DNA of 64,000 bases from Halobacillus kuroshimensis DSM 18393. Lineage in GTDB: Bacteria; Bacillota; Bacilli; Bacillales; Halobacillaceae. Every line of letters begins with the position of its first letter. Within the stretch, counting starts at the first letter, position 1. Under the pieces are notes generated by a model. That model searched no databases. It was not told where the DNA came from and worked only from the letters and a program-made list of their open reading frames with translations. This document shows, piece by piece, positions 1 to 6,792 of this stretch. The translations under genes were made by a program, and so were the position numbers. Location of the stretch: contig NZ_AUDY01000008.1 in assembly GCF_000425705.1 (NCBI RefSeq), positions 62,001 to 126,000 on the forward strand, read 5' to 3'.

Positions 1-1272
1 GTCATCGTTTTCGAGAAGGAGGTTTCCTTCATTGAAATCACCCGGGAGATCCATGCCGATTTAATCAACCATCAGTATGAGCGGATTTCCAGCCTGGAGG
101 ATTATGCCCAGCGTCTGAATAAACGTCTGTTGTCCATTGATAACTATTTCGATATCCTGAAAAATCTGCAGCAGTATGTGAACTGCCAATTGATATATGT
201 CACGAAAGATCACACGGTGGTTACGGTGCCGCAGCTTAGAAATAAGGAGAGGGAGGAGGCGCTTGCTGAATTGAATGCCCCGCCCGCTCAGCGGAAACGG
301 TGGCTGCTGCAACAGCCTGTCCAAGTGCTGGAACGGGAATTTGCTGTCATTTATTTATTATGTGGAAGACGGGAGCTCGGGGAATTCGAATCTCTTCTTC
401 TCGACCGGACAGCAACCGCTCTCGCCCAGTACCTCCTCCGGGAATTGTATACGGAGGAAAAACGAAAGGCGAAGGAAACCGAATGGCTGATGGGGTGGCT
501 GGAAGGAGAGCATACCACAGAGGAAATCGAAAACCGTCTGCCCCGCTACAAAATCCAGCTGCCTTCATCAGGGGCTGCGGCTGTGACCATAAAAATGAAC
601 ATGGCCGACGAACGGCGCACCAATCCGGATGTTACGTATTTGAACATGCTTGTGCAGAATATTTTTGATCAGAATGGATTTTACGTTTTTCCAGTACAGC
701 GCCGTCAGCTGGTTACGTACATCCTCTTGAACCGAAAACAGGAGGAGGACTGGAAGAGGCGCATGAAGACGGGTGTGGACAGACTGAAAAAAATCAGCAT
801 GCTGAATGATTCGTCGGTGGCTTCTTTCCAAATCGCCGTCGGAAAATATATACGTCGTCTGGATCATATCAGTGAAAGTTACCAGACCGCATTGGAAACG
901 CTGACGCTGCAAAGTAATCTTCCACCTGAACAGCACAGATATTTTTATGATGATATGCACATGTACCGGCTCATCTCCCTTGTACATAAACACAGCAACC
1001 TCACCGGGCTGGTCAATGAATATTTAGAGCCGATTATACAGTATGACCAAAAACATAATACGAAGCTTCTGGAAACCTTACGGGTGTATCTTGCCTGTAA
1101 CGGTTCCAAGAAAGAAACGGCAGACAAGGTTTTTGTTGTCCGGCAGACACTTTATCACCGTCTCGAGAAGCTGGAAATGCTGCTTGGAGCGGACTTCATG
1201 GACTGTGAAAAACGACAGGTGATCGAGTTTGCGCTTGTCGCTCATGAATACCAGCAGGCCCTGCATGCCTGA
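1..1272 (+). CDS. PucR-family transcriptional regulator, 5' end outside the window
   Basis: The reading frame is open from the first base, so the N-terminal part of the protein lies upstream of the window; the first recognisable start inside is a TTG at 130, but homologous sequence begins before it (VIVFEKEVSFIEI is the end of a PucR N-terminal domain). The last 60 residues hold the PucR C-terminal helix-turn-helix (YLACNGSKKETADKVFVVRQTLYHRLEKLE). PucR proteins regulate purine, amino-acid or other catabolic genes in response to a metabolite. It closely resembles the regulator at 55434-56600, including the same HTH layout. It precedes the aminotransferase/alanine dehydrogenase pair by 137 bases on the same strand and probably controls it. 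The ligand cannot be read from sequence. Confidence 0.85.
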   Translation, partial: VIVFEKEVSFIEITREIHADLINHQYERISSLEDYAQRLNKRLLSIDNYFDILKNLQQYVNCQLIYVTKDHTVVTVPQLRNKEREEALAELNAPPAQRKRWLLQQPVQVLEREFAVIYLLCGRRELGEFESLLLDRTATALAQYLLRELYTEEKRKAKETEWLMGWLEGEHTTEEIENRLPRYKIQLPSSGAAAVTIKMNMADERRTNPDVTYLNMLVQNIFDQNGFYVFPVQRRQLVTYILLNRKQEEDWKRRMKTGVDRLKKISMLNDSSVASFQIAVGKYIRRLDHISESYQTALETLTLQSNLPPEQHRYFYDDMHMYRLISLVHKHSNLTGLVNEYLEPIIQYDQKHNTKLLETLRVYLACNGSKKETADKVFVVRQTLYHRLEKLEMLLGADFMDCEKRQVIEFALVAHEYQQALHA

Positions 1273-1299
1273 CCTCCATACAGCCGTGTTGTCATTATG

Positions 1300-1313
1300 T
1301 GTAAGCGTTCGGA
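1300..1313 (+). promoter_or_regulatory. Possible CcpA (cre) site upstream of the aminotransferase
   Basis: TGTAAGCGTTCGGA matches the core of the catabolite-responsive element consensus (TGWAANCGNTNWCA) except near its 3' end. It lies about 100 bases before the aminotransferase start, where a carbon-catabolite control site would be sensible for a catabolic gene. Consensus matching by eye only; weak support. Confidence 0.25.
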
Positions 1314-1323
1314 GGACGGTTTA

Positions 1324-1338
1324 ACACAATGTCTAATG
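1324..1338 (+). promoter_or_regulatory. Candidate PucR-type operator motif
   Basis: The stretch ACACAATGTCTAATG contains two words that recur in the other PucR-controlled intergenic region: ACACAATGT (inverted at 56628-56636) and ATGTCTAATG (direct at 56665-56674). Shared words next to two paralogous regulators suggest a common binding site. An 8-base inverted repeat, GGATAATT/AATTATCC, follows at 1358-1387 near the likely promoter. No binding data are available. Confidence 0.3.
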
Positions 1339-1408
1339 AAACCCGTTCTTTAATATTGGATAATTAAGATAATTCAAATAATTATCCAGGAATGGGGAGG
1401 TCTTTTCC

Positions 1409-2749
1409 ATGACAAAAGCGGATGTGCAGAATGATATGTTCGTAAAGGACGAAAAGTATGTATGGCACTCCATGAAGCCGTACAAACCCGAAAATACGAT
1501 GATCGCGAAAAGTGCGAAAGGCTCATGGATTACGGATGTGCAAGGCAATCGTTTTCTGGATGCGATGTCAGGCTTATGGTGTGTAAACATCGGATACGGC
1601 CGTGAGGAACTGGCGGAGGCCGCCTATAATCAAATTAAGGAATTGTCCTACATGCCGATGACCGAAAGCCACGAGCCTGCCGTAAATCTGGCTGAAAAGA
1701 TCAATGACATGCTCGGGGGAGACTATGTCGTCTTCTTTTCCAATAGTGGGTCCGAAGCGAATGAAATGGCGTTCAAAATGACACGGCAGTATCACCAGCA
1801 GAAGGGGGATCATTACCGATCCAAATTCATCTCCCGTTACCGCGCGTATCATGGGAATTCGACAAGCTCCCTCTCTGCTACAGGCCAGGCCCAGCGGAAG
1901 TATAAATATGAACCACTGGGATCAGGTTTTCTTCATGTAGCTCCGCCTGATGAATACCGCAATCAACATAGTGAAGCTGACCGCTGGGGAGCGGAGGATA
2001 TCGATAAGGTCATGACCTGGGAATATAACGAAACGATTGCCGGAGTGATTATGGAACCGATTATCACCGGGGGAGGCGTCATTGTTCCGCCGGAAAATTA
2101 TATGAAGGAAGTTAAGTCCATCTGCGAAAAACACGGAGCTTTAATGATTGTGGATGAAGTCATCTGTGGGTTTGGGCGGACAGGTCAGCCGTTCGGGTTT
2201 ATGAATTACGGGGTTCAGCCTGATATCGTGACGATGGCCAAGGGCATGACCAGTGCCTATCTGCCCTTGTCAGCGACCGCTGTGAAAAGAGAAATCTATG
2301 AAGCCTTCTGTGGAGAAGAGACTTACGATTTCTTCCGGCATATCAATACATTTGGAGGCAGCCCCGCTTCCTGCGCCGTTGCACTGAAAAATATTGAAAT
2401 TATGGAGAAGGAAAAGCTTTTCCAACGTTCCAGCCAGTTGGGAGATCTTGTGAAAAACGAATTGCATACGCGTCTGCAGGGGCATAAATATGTAGGAGAT
2501 GTCAGAGGTAAAGGGCTGCTGATTGGAATCGAGCTCGTCTCTGATAAAGAAACGAAAGAACCGCTGGCTGTGGAAAAAGTCAATGCCGTCATCCATCGGT
2601 GTAAGGAGAAAGGCATCATTATCGGAAAGAATGGGATGACGGTAGCCGGTTACAATAACATATTAACTCTGGCGCCGCCGTTATCGATTGAAGAGGAGGA
2701 TGTCACCTTCCTGATCCATACACTGGTCGAGGCTATCTACACCCTTTAG
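1409..2749 (+). CDS. Class III omega-aminotransferase (beta-alanine/taurine:pyruvate type)
   Basis: A 446-residue PLP-dependent fold-type I aminotransferase. The PLP lysine is about K278 in VTMAKGMTS, and GSEANE and the VDEVICGFGRTG signature are intact. The N-terminal WHSMKPYKPENTMI and SGLWCVNIGYG sequences are typical of the omega-amino acid:pyruvate subgroup (beta-alanine, taurine, GABA donors). Start ATG has GGGGAGG 8 bases upstream. The next gene, 22 bases downstream, is alanine dehydrogenase: together they would move an amino group to pyruvate and then release it as ammonia while regenerating pyruvate. The exact donor is inferred; beta-alanine fits the pantothenate-type operon at 56800-63055. 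Confidence 0.8.
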   Translation: MTKADVQNDMFVKDEKYVWHSMKPYKPENTMIAKSAKGSWITDVQGNRFLDAMSGLWCVNIGYGREELAEAAYNQIKELSYMPMTESHEPAVNLAEKINDMLGGDYVVFFSNSGSEANEMAFKMTRQYHQQKGDHYRSKFISRYRAYHGNSTSSLSATGQAQRKYKYEPLGSGFLHVAPPDEYRNQHSEADRWGAEDIDKVMTWEYNETIAGVIMEPIITGGGVIVPPENYMKEVKSICEKHGALMIVDEVICGFGRTGQPFGFMNYGVQPDIVTMAKGMTSAYLPLSATAVKREIYEAFCGEETYDFFRHINTFGGSPASCAVALKNIEIMEKEKLFQRSSQLGDLVKNELHTRLQGHKYVGDVRGKGLLIGIELVSDKETKEPLAVEKVNAVIHRCKEKGIIIGKNGMTVAGYNNILTLAPPLSIEEEDVTFLIHTLVEAIYTL

Positions 2750-2771
2750 ATAATGACAGGAGGTTTTCAGT

Positions 2772-3908
2772 GTGCGTATTGGAATCCCGAAGGAAATAAA
2801 GAATAATGAAAACCGGGTCGCTATGACACCGGCTGGGGCCGTTTACCTGATTCAGCAGGGCCATGAGGTGTTCGTGGAAACCAAAGCCGGGGATAGCTCC
2901 GGCTTTTCGGATGACGATTATAAGCAGGTCGGTGCGACGATTGTCGGGTCGGCTTCAGAAGCCTGGGGTCAGCAGATGGTTTTGAAAGTAAAAGAACCGC
3001 TGGCGGAGGAGTATGGGTTTTTTTATGAAGGGCTCATTCTTTTTACCTACCTGCACCTGGCTGCGGATGAAGAATTGACAAAAGCGCTGGCCGATAAGAA
3101 AGTGACGGCTATCGCCTATGAAACAGTGCAGAGCGATAACGGCTCCCTGCCGCTCTTGACGCCGATGAGTGAAGTGGCAGGGAGGATGGCAGCTCAAAAA
3201 GGCGCACAATTTTTAGAGCGCCCGCTCGGGGGGACCGGAATCCTTCTTGGCGGCGTACCCGGGGTGAAACGCGGAAAAGTGACCATTATCGGTGGCGGGG
3301 TCGTTGGAACAAATGCGGCTAAAATTGCCGTTGGTCTCGGAGCTGAAGTCACCATCATCGACTTAAGTCCTGAGCGTCTCCGGCAGCTGGATGATATTTT
3401 TGGATGGCAGATCAATACACTCGTTTCCAATCCGCTGAATATCAGCGAAGCTGTAAAGGAATCCGATCTTGTGATCGGTGCCGTGCTTATTCCGGGAGCA
3501 AAAGCGCCGAAGCTCGTTACTGAAGCAATGGTCAAAACGATGAAGAAAGGCAGCGTGCTCGTGGATGTAGCTGTCGATCAAGGCGGGATCGTCGAAACGG
3601 TGGATCATGTGACCACTCATGATGATCCCGTCTATATGAAACATGGCGTCGTCCATTATGCAGTAGGAAACATGCCGGGGGCTGTTCCTCAGACTTCTAC
3701 TGTCGCGCTTACAAATGTGACGATTCCGTATGCTTTGCAGATCGCTGGTAAAGGGTGGCGGAAAGCCTGTCTTGAAAGTTCTGCTCTACGTAAAGGTTTG
3801 AACGTTGTCAATGGACTTGTCACATATAAGCAGGTAGCCGAATCCCATCAAATGGATTATACGGACGTCCAGAAAGTCCTGGGTCGTAAGACGACGCTGC
3901 CTAAGTAA
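2772..3908 (+). CDS. ald: Alanine dehydrogenase
   Basis: NAD-dependent L-alanine dehydrogenase interconverting L-alanine with pyruvate, ammonia and NADH. The 378-residue length is normal for the family. Catalytic K74 (in LKVKEPL) and H95 (in FTYLHLAAD) are present, as is the Rossmann loop [15 protein letters not shown] near residue 175. The start is GTG with ACAGGAGG upstream. It is co-directional with the aminotransferase before it (22-base gap) and is followed by a terminator, so the two form a short operon. In spore-formers this enzyme also supports sporulation and growth on alanine, but here its position implies recycling of alanine from transamination. Confidence 0.95.
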   Translation: MRIGIPKEIKNNENRVAMTPAGAVYLIQQGHEVFVETKAGDSSGFSDDDYKQVGATIVGSASEAWGQQMVLKVKEPLAEEYGFFYEGLILFTYLHLAADEELTKALADKKVTAIAYETVQSDNGSLPLLTPMSEVAGRMAAQKGAQFLERPLGGTGILLGGVPGVKRGKVTIIGGGVVGTNAAKIAVGLGAEVTIIDLSPERLRQLDDIFGWQINTLVSNPLNISEAVKESDLVIGAVLIPGAKAPKLVTEAMVKTMKKGSVLVDVAVDQGGIVETVDHVTTHDDPVYMKHGVVHYAVGNMPGAVPQTSTVALTNVTIPYALQIAGKGWRKACLESSALRKGLNVVNGLVTYKQVAESHQMDYTDVQKVLGRKTTLPK

Positions 3909-3931
3909 GCACTAAAATCTTGTTTCCATCA

Positions 3932-3962
3932 GGTTGTCGGGAATGGTCTCGACAGCCTTTTT
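3932..3962 (+). terminator. Rho-independent terminator after ald
   Basis: GGTTGTCG (3932-3939) pairs with CGACAGCC (3950-3957), followed by five Ts. Confidence 0.8.
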
Positions 3963-4032
3963 GCTTTCTTCGGGCTTTTTGATTTTCAGCATCCAGGGTA
4001 TAGTAAGGGGAGAAAATCAAGGAGGTTTTTGT

Positions 4033-5022
4033 ATGAAAGCAGCATGGTTTGAAGCATTCGGTGCACCGGAAGAGGTGCTGCAGACAGGGGAGTATACTGC
4101 CCCTGAACCCGGACATGGAGAAGTATTGATACGAATGAAAACTTCAGGAGTGAATCCTTCTGATACAAAAAAACGCCAGGGATCTTTTCAAAATCTGCTG
4201 GATGGTGGACCAGTCATTCCTAACAGTGACGGGGCGGGTGTAATCGAAGCTGTCGGTCCCGGCGTCTCCCACGCGAGAATCGGGGAAAGAGTCTGGGTGT
4301 ATCAGGCCCAGTTTCAACGGCAGCATGGAACTGCAGCGGAATATTGTGCGGTAGAAAGCCGGAGAGCTGTAAAGCTGCCGGAAGAGGTCAGCTTTGAAAC
4401 AGGGGCCTGCCTCGGTATTCCGGTCATGACCGCCCACCGCAGCGTTTTTGCTGATGGACCGGTAGAAGGGGAAGTACTATTTATTACGGGTGGAGCCGGT
4501 CGTGTCGGTTACTATGCGATCCAATGGGCGAAGCTTGCCGGCGCGGTCGTCATTACGACGGCGAGTAATGAAGAATCCAGCCACTACTGCCGTGAAGCAG
4601 GAGCGGATTTTGTTGTCAATCATAAATCTGGTGATATGGTTGAACAGGTGCTGGACTTTACCGGAGGCCGGAAAGTGGACCGTGTCATTGATGTGGAATT
4701 TGGAGCGAACCTCGAGAGCGTGCTGGACATCATCCGAGTCGGAGGTGTGATTGCCACATATTCCTCAACGGTCGTCCCGGAGCCTGTTCTTCCATTCAAG
4801 CGTATGATGTTTATGAACTTAACGATTCGTATGATTATCGTTTATGACATGCCGGAAGAAGCGAAGCAGGAGGCCATCGATGATATTGATGAAGCACTGC
4901 GGTCTAATCTGCTTCTCCACCGCATCGATAAGATCTACCCATTGGAAGACATTGCAGAAGCCAATGCGCTCATTGACAGTGGAGAAGGTTACGGCTGTGT
5001 CATCGTCAATATAGAAGATTAA
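4033..5022 (+). CDS. Medium-chain NADPH:quinone oxidoreductase-like dehydrogenase
   Basis: A zinc-independent medium-chain dehydrogenase/reductase of the quinone oxidoreductase (QOR/crotonyl reductase) type, 329 residues from the ATG at 4033 (AAGGAGG lies 9 bases before it; the longer upstream frame lacks a ribosome binding site). It opens with MKAAWFEAFGAPE, and the NADPH-binding loop is GGAGRVGYYAIQWAKLAGA. No structural-zinc cysteine cluster is visible. It stands alone between a terminator and a small membrane gene. The substrate is unknown: quinones, enones or a detoxification role are all possible. Confidence 0.8.
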   Translation: MKAAWFEAFGAPEEVLQTGEYTAPEPGHGEVLIRMKTSGVNPSDTKKRQGSFQNLLDGGPVIPNSDGAGVIEAVGPGVSHARIGERVWVYQAQFQRQHGTAAEYCAVESRRAVKLPEEVSFETGACLGIPVMTAHRSVFADGPVEGEVLFITGGAGRVGYYAIQWAKLAGAVVITTASNEESSHYCREAGADFVVNHKSGDMVEQVLDFTGGRKVDRVIDVEFGANLESVLDIIRVGGVIATYSSTVVPEPVLPFKRMMFMNLTIRMIIVYDMPEEAKQEAIDDIDEALRSNLLLHRIDKIYPLEDIAEANALIDSGEGYGCVIVNIED

Positions 5023-5100
5023 CGGGTCATGTCTAGCGCTGTTTCTTCGTGAATAGGCTGATAGCAGGAAGGCTTATTTCACTTGAAGGAGACATGCACG

Positions 5101-5358
5101 ATGGAAATCATGATGGATTTCACCCCGTATATCGGTCTGGCCGTTGTTTTGTACGCTATCCGTCAGACCCGACGGGTGTCCAATCGATTTATTCCGATTA
5201 TTGCCGTCCTTCTCGGTATCGGTTTTTCGCTTTGGGAAAATGGTCTGAATCCTGACGCTGTCATTACAGGGCTGAAGTATGCACTGCTCGGCATTGGTAC
5301 AGTGGCTGGAATTAAATACTTTCTGGAAAAGAAAGAAAAGGACACGGCGCAGAAATAA
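5101..5358 (+). CDS. Small holin-like membrane protein
   Basis: An 85-residue protein starting at the ATG at 5101 (AAGGAG at 5086-5091). Two hydrophobic helices (about residues 5-20 and 28-65, the second broken by WENGLNPDA) are followed by a charged C-terminal tail (FLEKKEKDTAQK). This resembles the small phage-holin families found singly in many Bacillus genomes. There are no endolysin or other phage genes beside it, so it is probably a resident orphan rather than part of a prophage. Its own strong terminator follows at once. Function unproven. Confidence 0.5.
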   Translation: MEIMMDFTPYIGLAVVLYAIRQTRRVSNRFIPIIAVLLGIGFSLWENGLNPDAVITGLKYALLGIGTVAGIKYFLEKKEKDTAQK

Positions 5359-5363
5359 GAATG

Positions 5364-5400
5364 GAAGCAGACGCAGGAGCGAGCGCGTCTGCTTCTTTTT
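5364..5400 (+). terminator. Terminator of the holin-like gene
   Basis: Eleven-base arms GAAGCAGACGC (5364-5374) and GCGTCTGCTTC (5385-5395), then a T run. Confidence 0.9.
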
Positions 5401-5407
5401 ATGGCAT

Positions 5408-5433
5408 AAAAAAGACAGGCAGGAGAGCCTGTC
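5408..5433 (-). terminator. Terminator of the excalibur protein gene
   Basis: On the minus strand GACAGGC and GCCTGTC arms (5427-5433 and 5414-5420) are followed by a run of six Ts. The convergent genes each have their own terminator. Confidence 0.8.
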
Positions 5434-5461
5434 AGCATGAGGGGAGAAGGTGTCATTCATT

Positions 5462-5887
5462 TTATTGTTCCCTGCGGCGCACGACTAAAGCGGTTCCACC
5501 AAGTACAGAAAGAGTCATCCCCAACAACGCATATGTAGCGTACGGTGCTGAAGTGTCAGGCAGTTCGCCGCCTTCCTCTTCACTGGACATCGTTTCTTCT
5601 TCTTCGGCTGCATCCTCATCTCCGGAGGACATGTCATCGGAAGATTCCTCTGAACTGTCGGAGGAACTACTGTCTGGGTCCTCACAAGGAATACCGTCTC
5701 CATCTCTGTCTAAACGCTCTGGGTCATTTTCGGCGGAGTAGCCTTTTTCATCCCAATATTCTTTTGCTTCTTCTTCAGAAGCAAAATCAGGGCAGTCTTT
5801 ATCACCGTCATGATTATCGGCACTTACGGCTCCGAAACTACTGAAAATCAAACCAATGGCAAACAGACCTGCAAGCAGCTTTTTCAA
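5462..5887 (-). CDS. Secreted excalibur-domain protein with LPDTS wall-sorting signal
   Basis: A 141-residue exported protein. A signal peptide (MKKLLAGLFAIGLIFSSFGA, cut after VSA) leads into an excalibur calcium-binding domain with the DRDGDGIPCE motif and paired cysteines (residues about 30-70), then a very acidic Ser/Glu/Asp linker. The C-terminus has LPDTS, a hydrophobic helix and RRREQ, the layout of a sortase substrate; LPDTS rather than LPXTG suggests a class D-like sortase. The start is TTG with AAGGGG upstream. No sortase is in the window. Probably a cell-surface protein; role unknown. The nuclease at 27376-28104 carries a similar excalibur domain. Confidence 0.75.
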   Translation of the reverse strand: MKKLLAGLFAIGLIFSSFGAVSADNHDGDKDCPDFASEEEAKEYWDEKGYSAENDPERLDRDGDGIPCEDPDSSSSDSSEESSDDMSSGDEDAAEEEETMSSEEEGGELPDTSAPYATYALLGMTLSVLGGTALVVRRREQ

Positions 5888-6068
5888 TAGAAAAACCCCT
5901 TTTAGATAGATTCACCATCTCCCTTTAATATAATTCTCTCTATATAGAGGTAATTCCTCAAAAAAACCGAAGGTAAACCAAAAATTTACAATGATGTAGA
6001 ATAATTTTACAATTATGAAAAAATGAGGGGTGGGAATTAGATAAAGTTACCAGATATGAGTCCTTTGA

Positions 6069-6096
6069 TTGATTGAGGGGTATGATAAACTATACT
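6069..6096 (+). promoter_or_regulatory. SigA-type promoter of the bm3R1-like gene
   Basis: TTGATT (6069-6074), 16-base spacer and TATACT (6091-6096). Transcription would start just before the operator at 6109-6126. Confidence 0.5.
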
Positions 6097-6108
6097 AAGA
6101 TTTTAATA

Positions 6109-6126
6109 GGAATGAGGATTCATTCC
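6109..6126 (+). promoter_or_regulatory. BM3R1-type operator, upstream copy
   Basis: Inverted repeat GGAATGA-GGAT-TCATTCC just downstream of the promoter. It shares the half-site GGAATGA with the stronger palindrome at 6747-6768, implying autoregulation by the adjacent TetR protein. Confidence 0.75.
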
Positions 6127-6148
6127 TTGGTTAAGGAGAGAAACACCG

Positions 6149-6724
6149 ATGCCCACAAACAGAACGAAGAGAGAAGATATTTTAGACAGCGCCTTGAAAT
6201 TGTTTGCTGAACGCGGCTTCGATGCTACGACGATTCCGATGATTGCCGGGGATGCCCGTGTAGGCGCAGGAACGATTTACCGTTATTTTGAGAACAAGGA
6301 AGTTCTTGTGAATACGCTTTTCCAGCATTATGTCCAGGCATTCAAAGGGATGCTGGAGGAGGAATATCCTCAAGAAAGCTCGAGCAGGGAGCAGTTTCAT
6401 CATTTGTTTCAACGGATGGTCCAGTTCACAAATGAGCACGAACATGCGCTTTATTTTATTAAGACGCATAACGGGGCTTATTTCCTGAATGAGTCCAGCC
6501 GGAAACAGTTCAGCTGTCTTTGGAAGATTCTCAGGGATTTTCTGGACAAGGGAAAAGAGCGGGGAGAAATCCGCCAGCTGCCGTCGCTCGCCTTGATTGC
6601 TATTATTTTCGGTGGCTTTTTAGAACTTGAACAATTGATCAGATCCGAAGAGTTGGAAGCCAGCCGGGACTTACTTCATGGAGTTGAAGAAAGCTGCTGG
6701 GATGCTGTGCGTCATCATCATTGA
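6149..6724 (+). CDS. bm3R1: TetR-family repressor of the P450, BM3R1-like
   Basis: A 191-residue TetR-family regulator. The N-terminal HTH spans about residues 8-50 (ILDSALKLFAERGFDATTIPMIA...GAGTIYRYFENKEVLV) and the rest is the ligand-binding domain. In Bacillus megaterium the repressor BM3R1 precedes and controls the P450 BM3 gene and is released by fatty acids or barbiturates; here the gene order is the same and the known BM3R1 operator sequence is nearly preserved at 6747-6768. The ATG follows GGAGAGA. Function inferred from position plus operator conservation. Confidence 0.85.
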   Translation: MPTNRTKREDILDSALKLFAERGFDATTIPMIAGDARVGAGTIYRYFENKEVLVNTLFQHYVQAFKGMLEEEYPQESSSREQFHHLFQRMVQFTNEHEHALYFIKTHNGAYFLNESSRKQFSCLWKILRDFLDKGKERGEIRQLPSLALIAIIFGGFLELEQLIRSEELEASRDLLHGVEESCWDAVRHHH

Positions 6725-6746
6725 TGGGGCATTTCTTTTACACAAA

Positions 6747-6768
6747 ACGGAATGAATGTTCATTCCGT
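6747..6768 (+). promoter_or_regulatory. BM3R1-type operator in front of the P450
   Basis: Nine-base arms ACGGAATGA and TCATTCCGT around ATGT. The central 20 bases, CGGAATGAATGTTCATTCCG, differ from the published B. megaterium BM3R1 operator (recalled as having ACGT at the centre) by one base. It lies 24 bases before the P450 start. Confidence 0.9.
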
Positions 6769-6792
6769 AATTTTAACAAGAGGTGAATCATT

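Noticed and set aside
5101-5358. Holin-like gene as evidence of a prophage
   Set aside because: There are no phage structural, lysis or integrase genes nearby and the gene has its own terminator.
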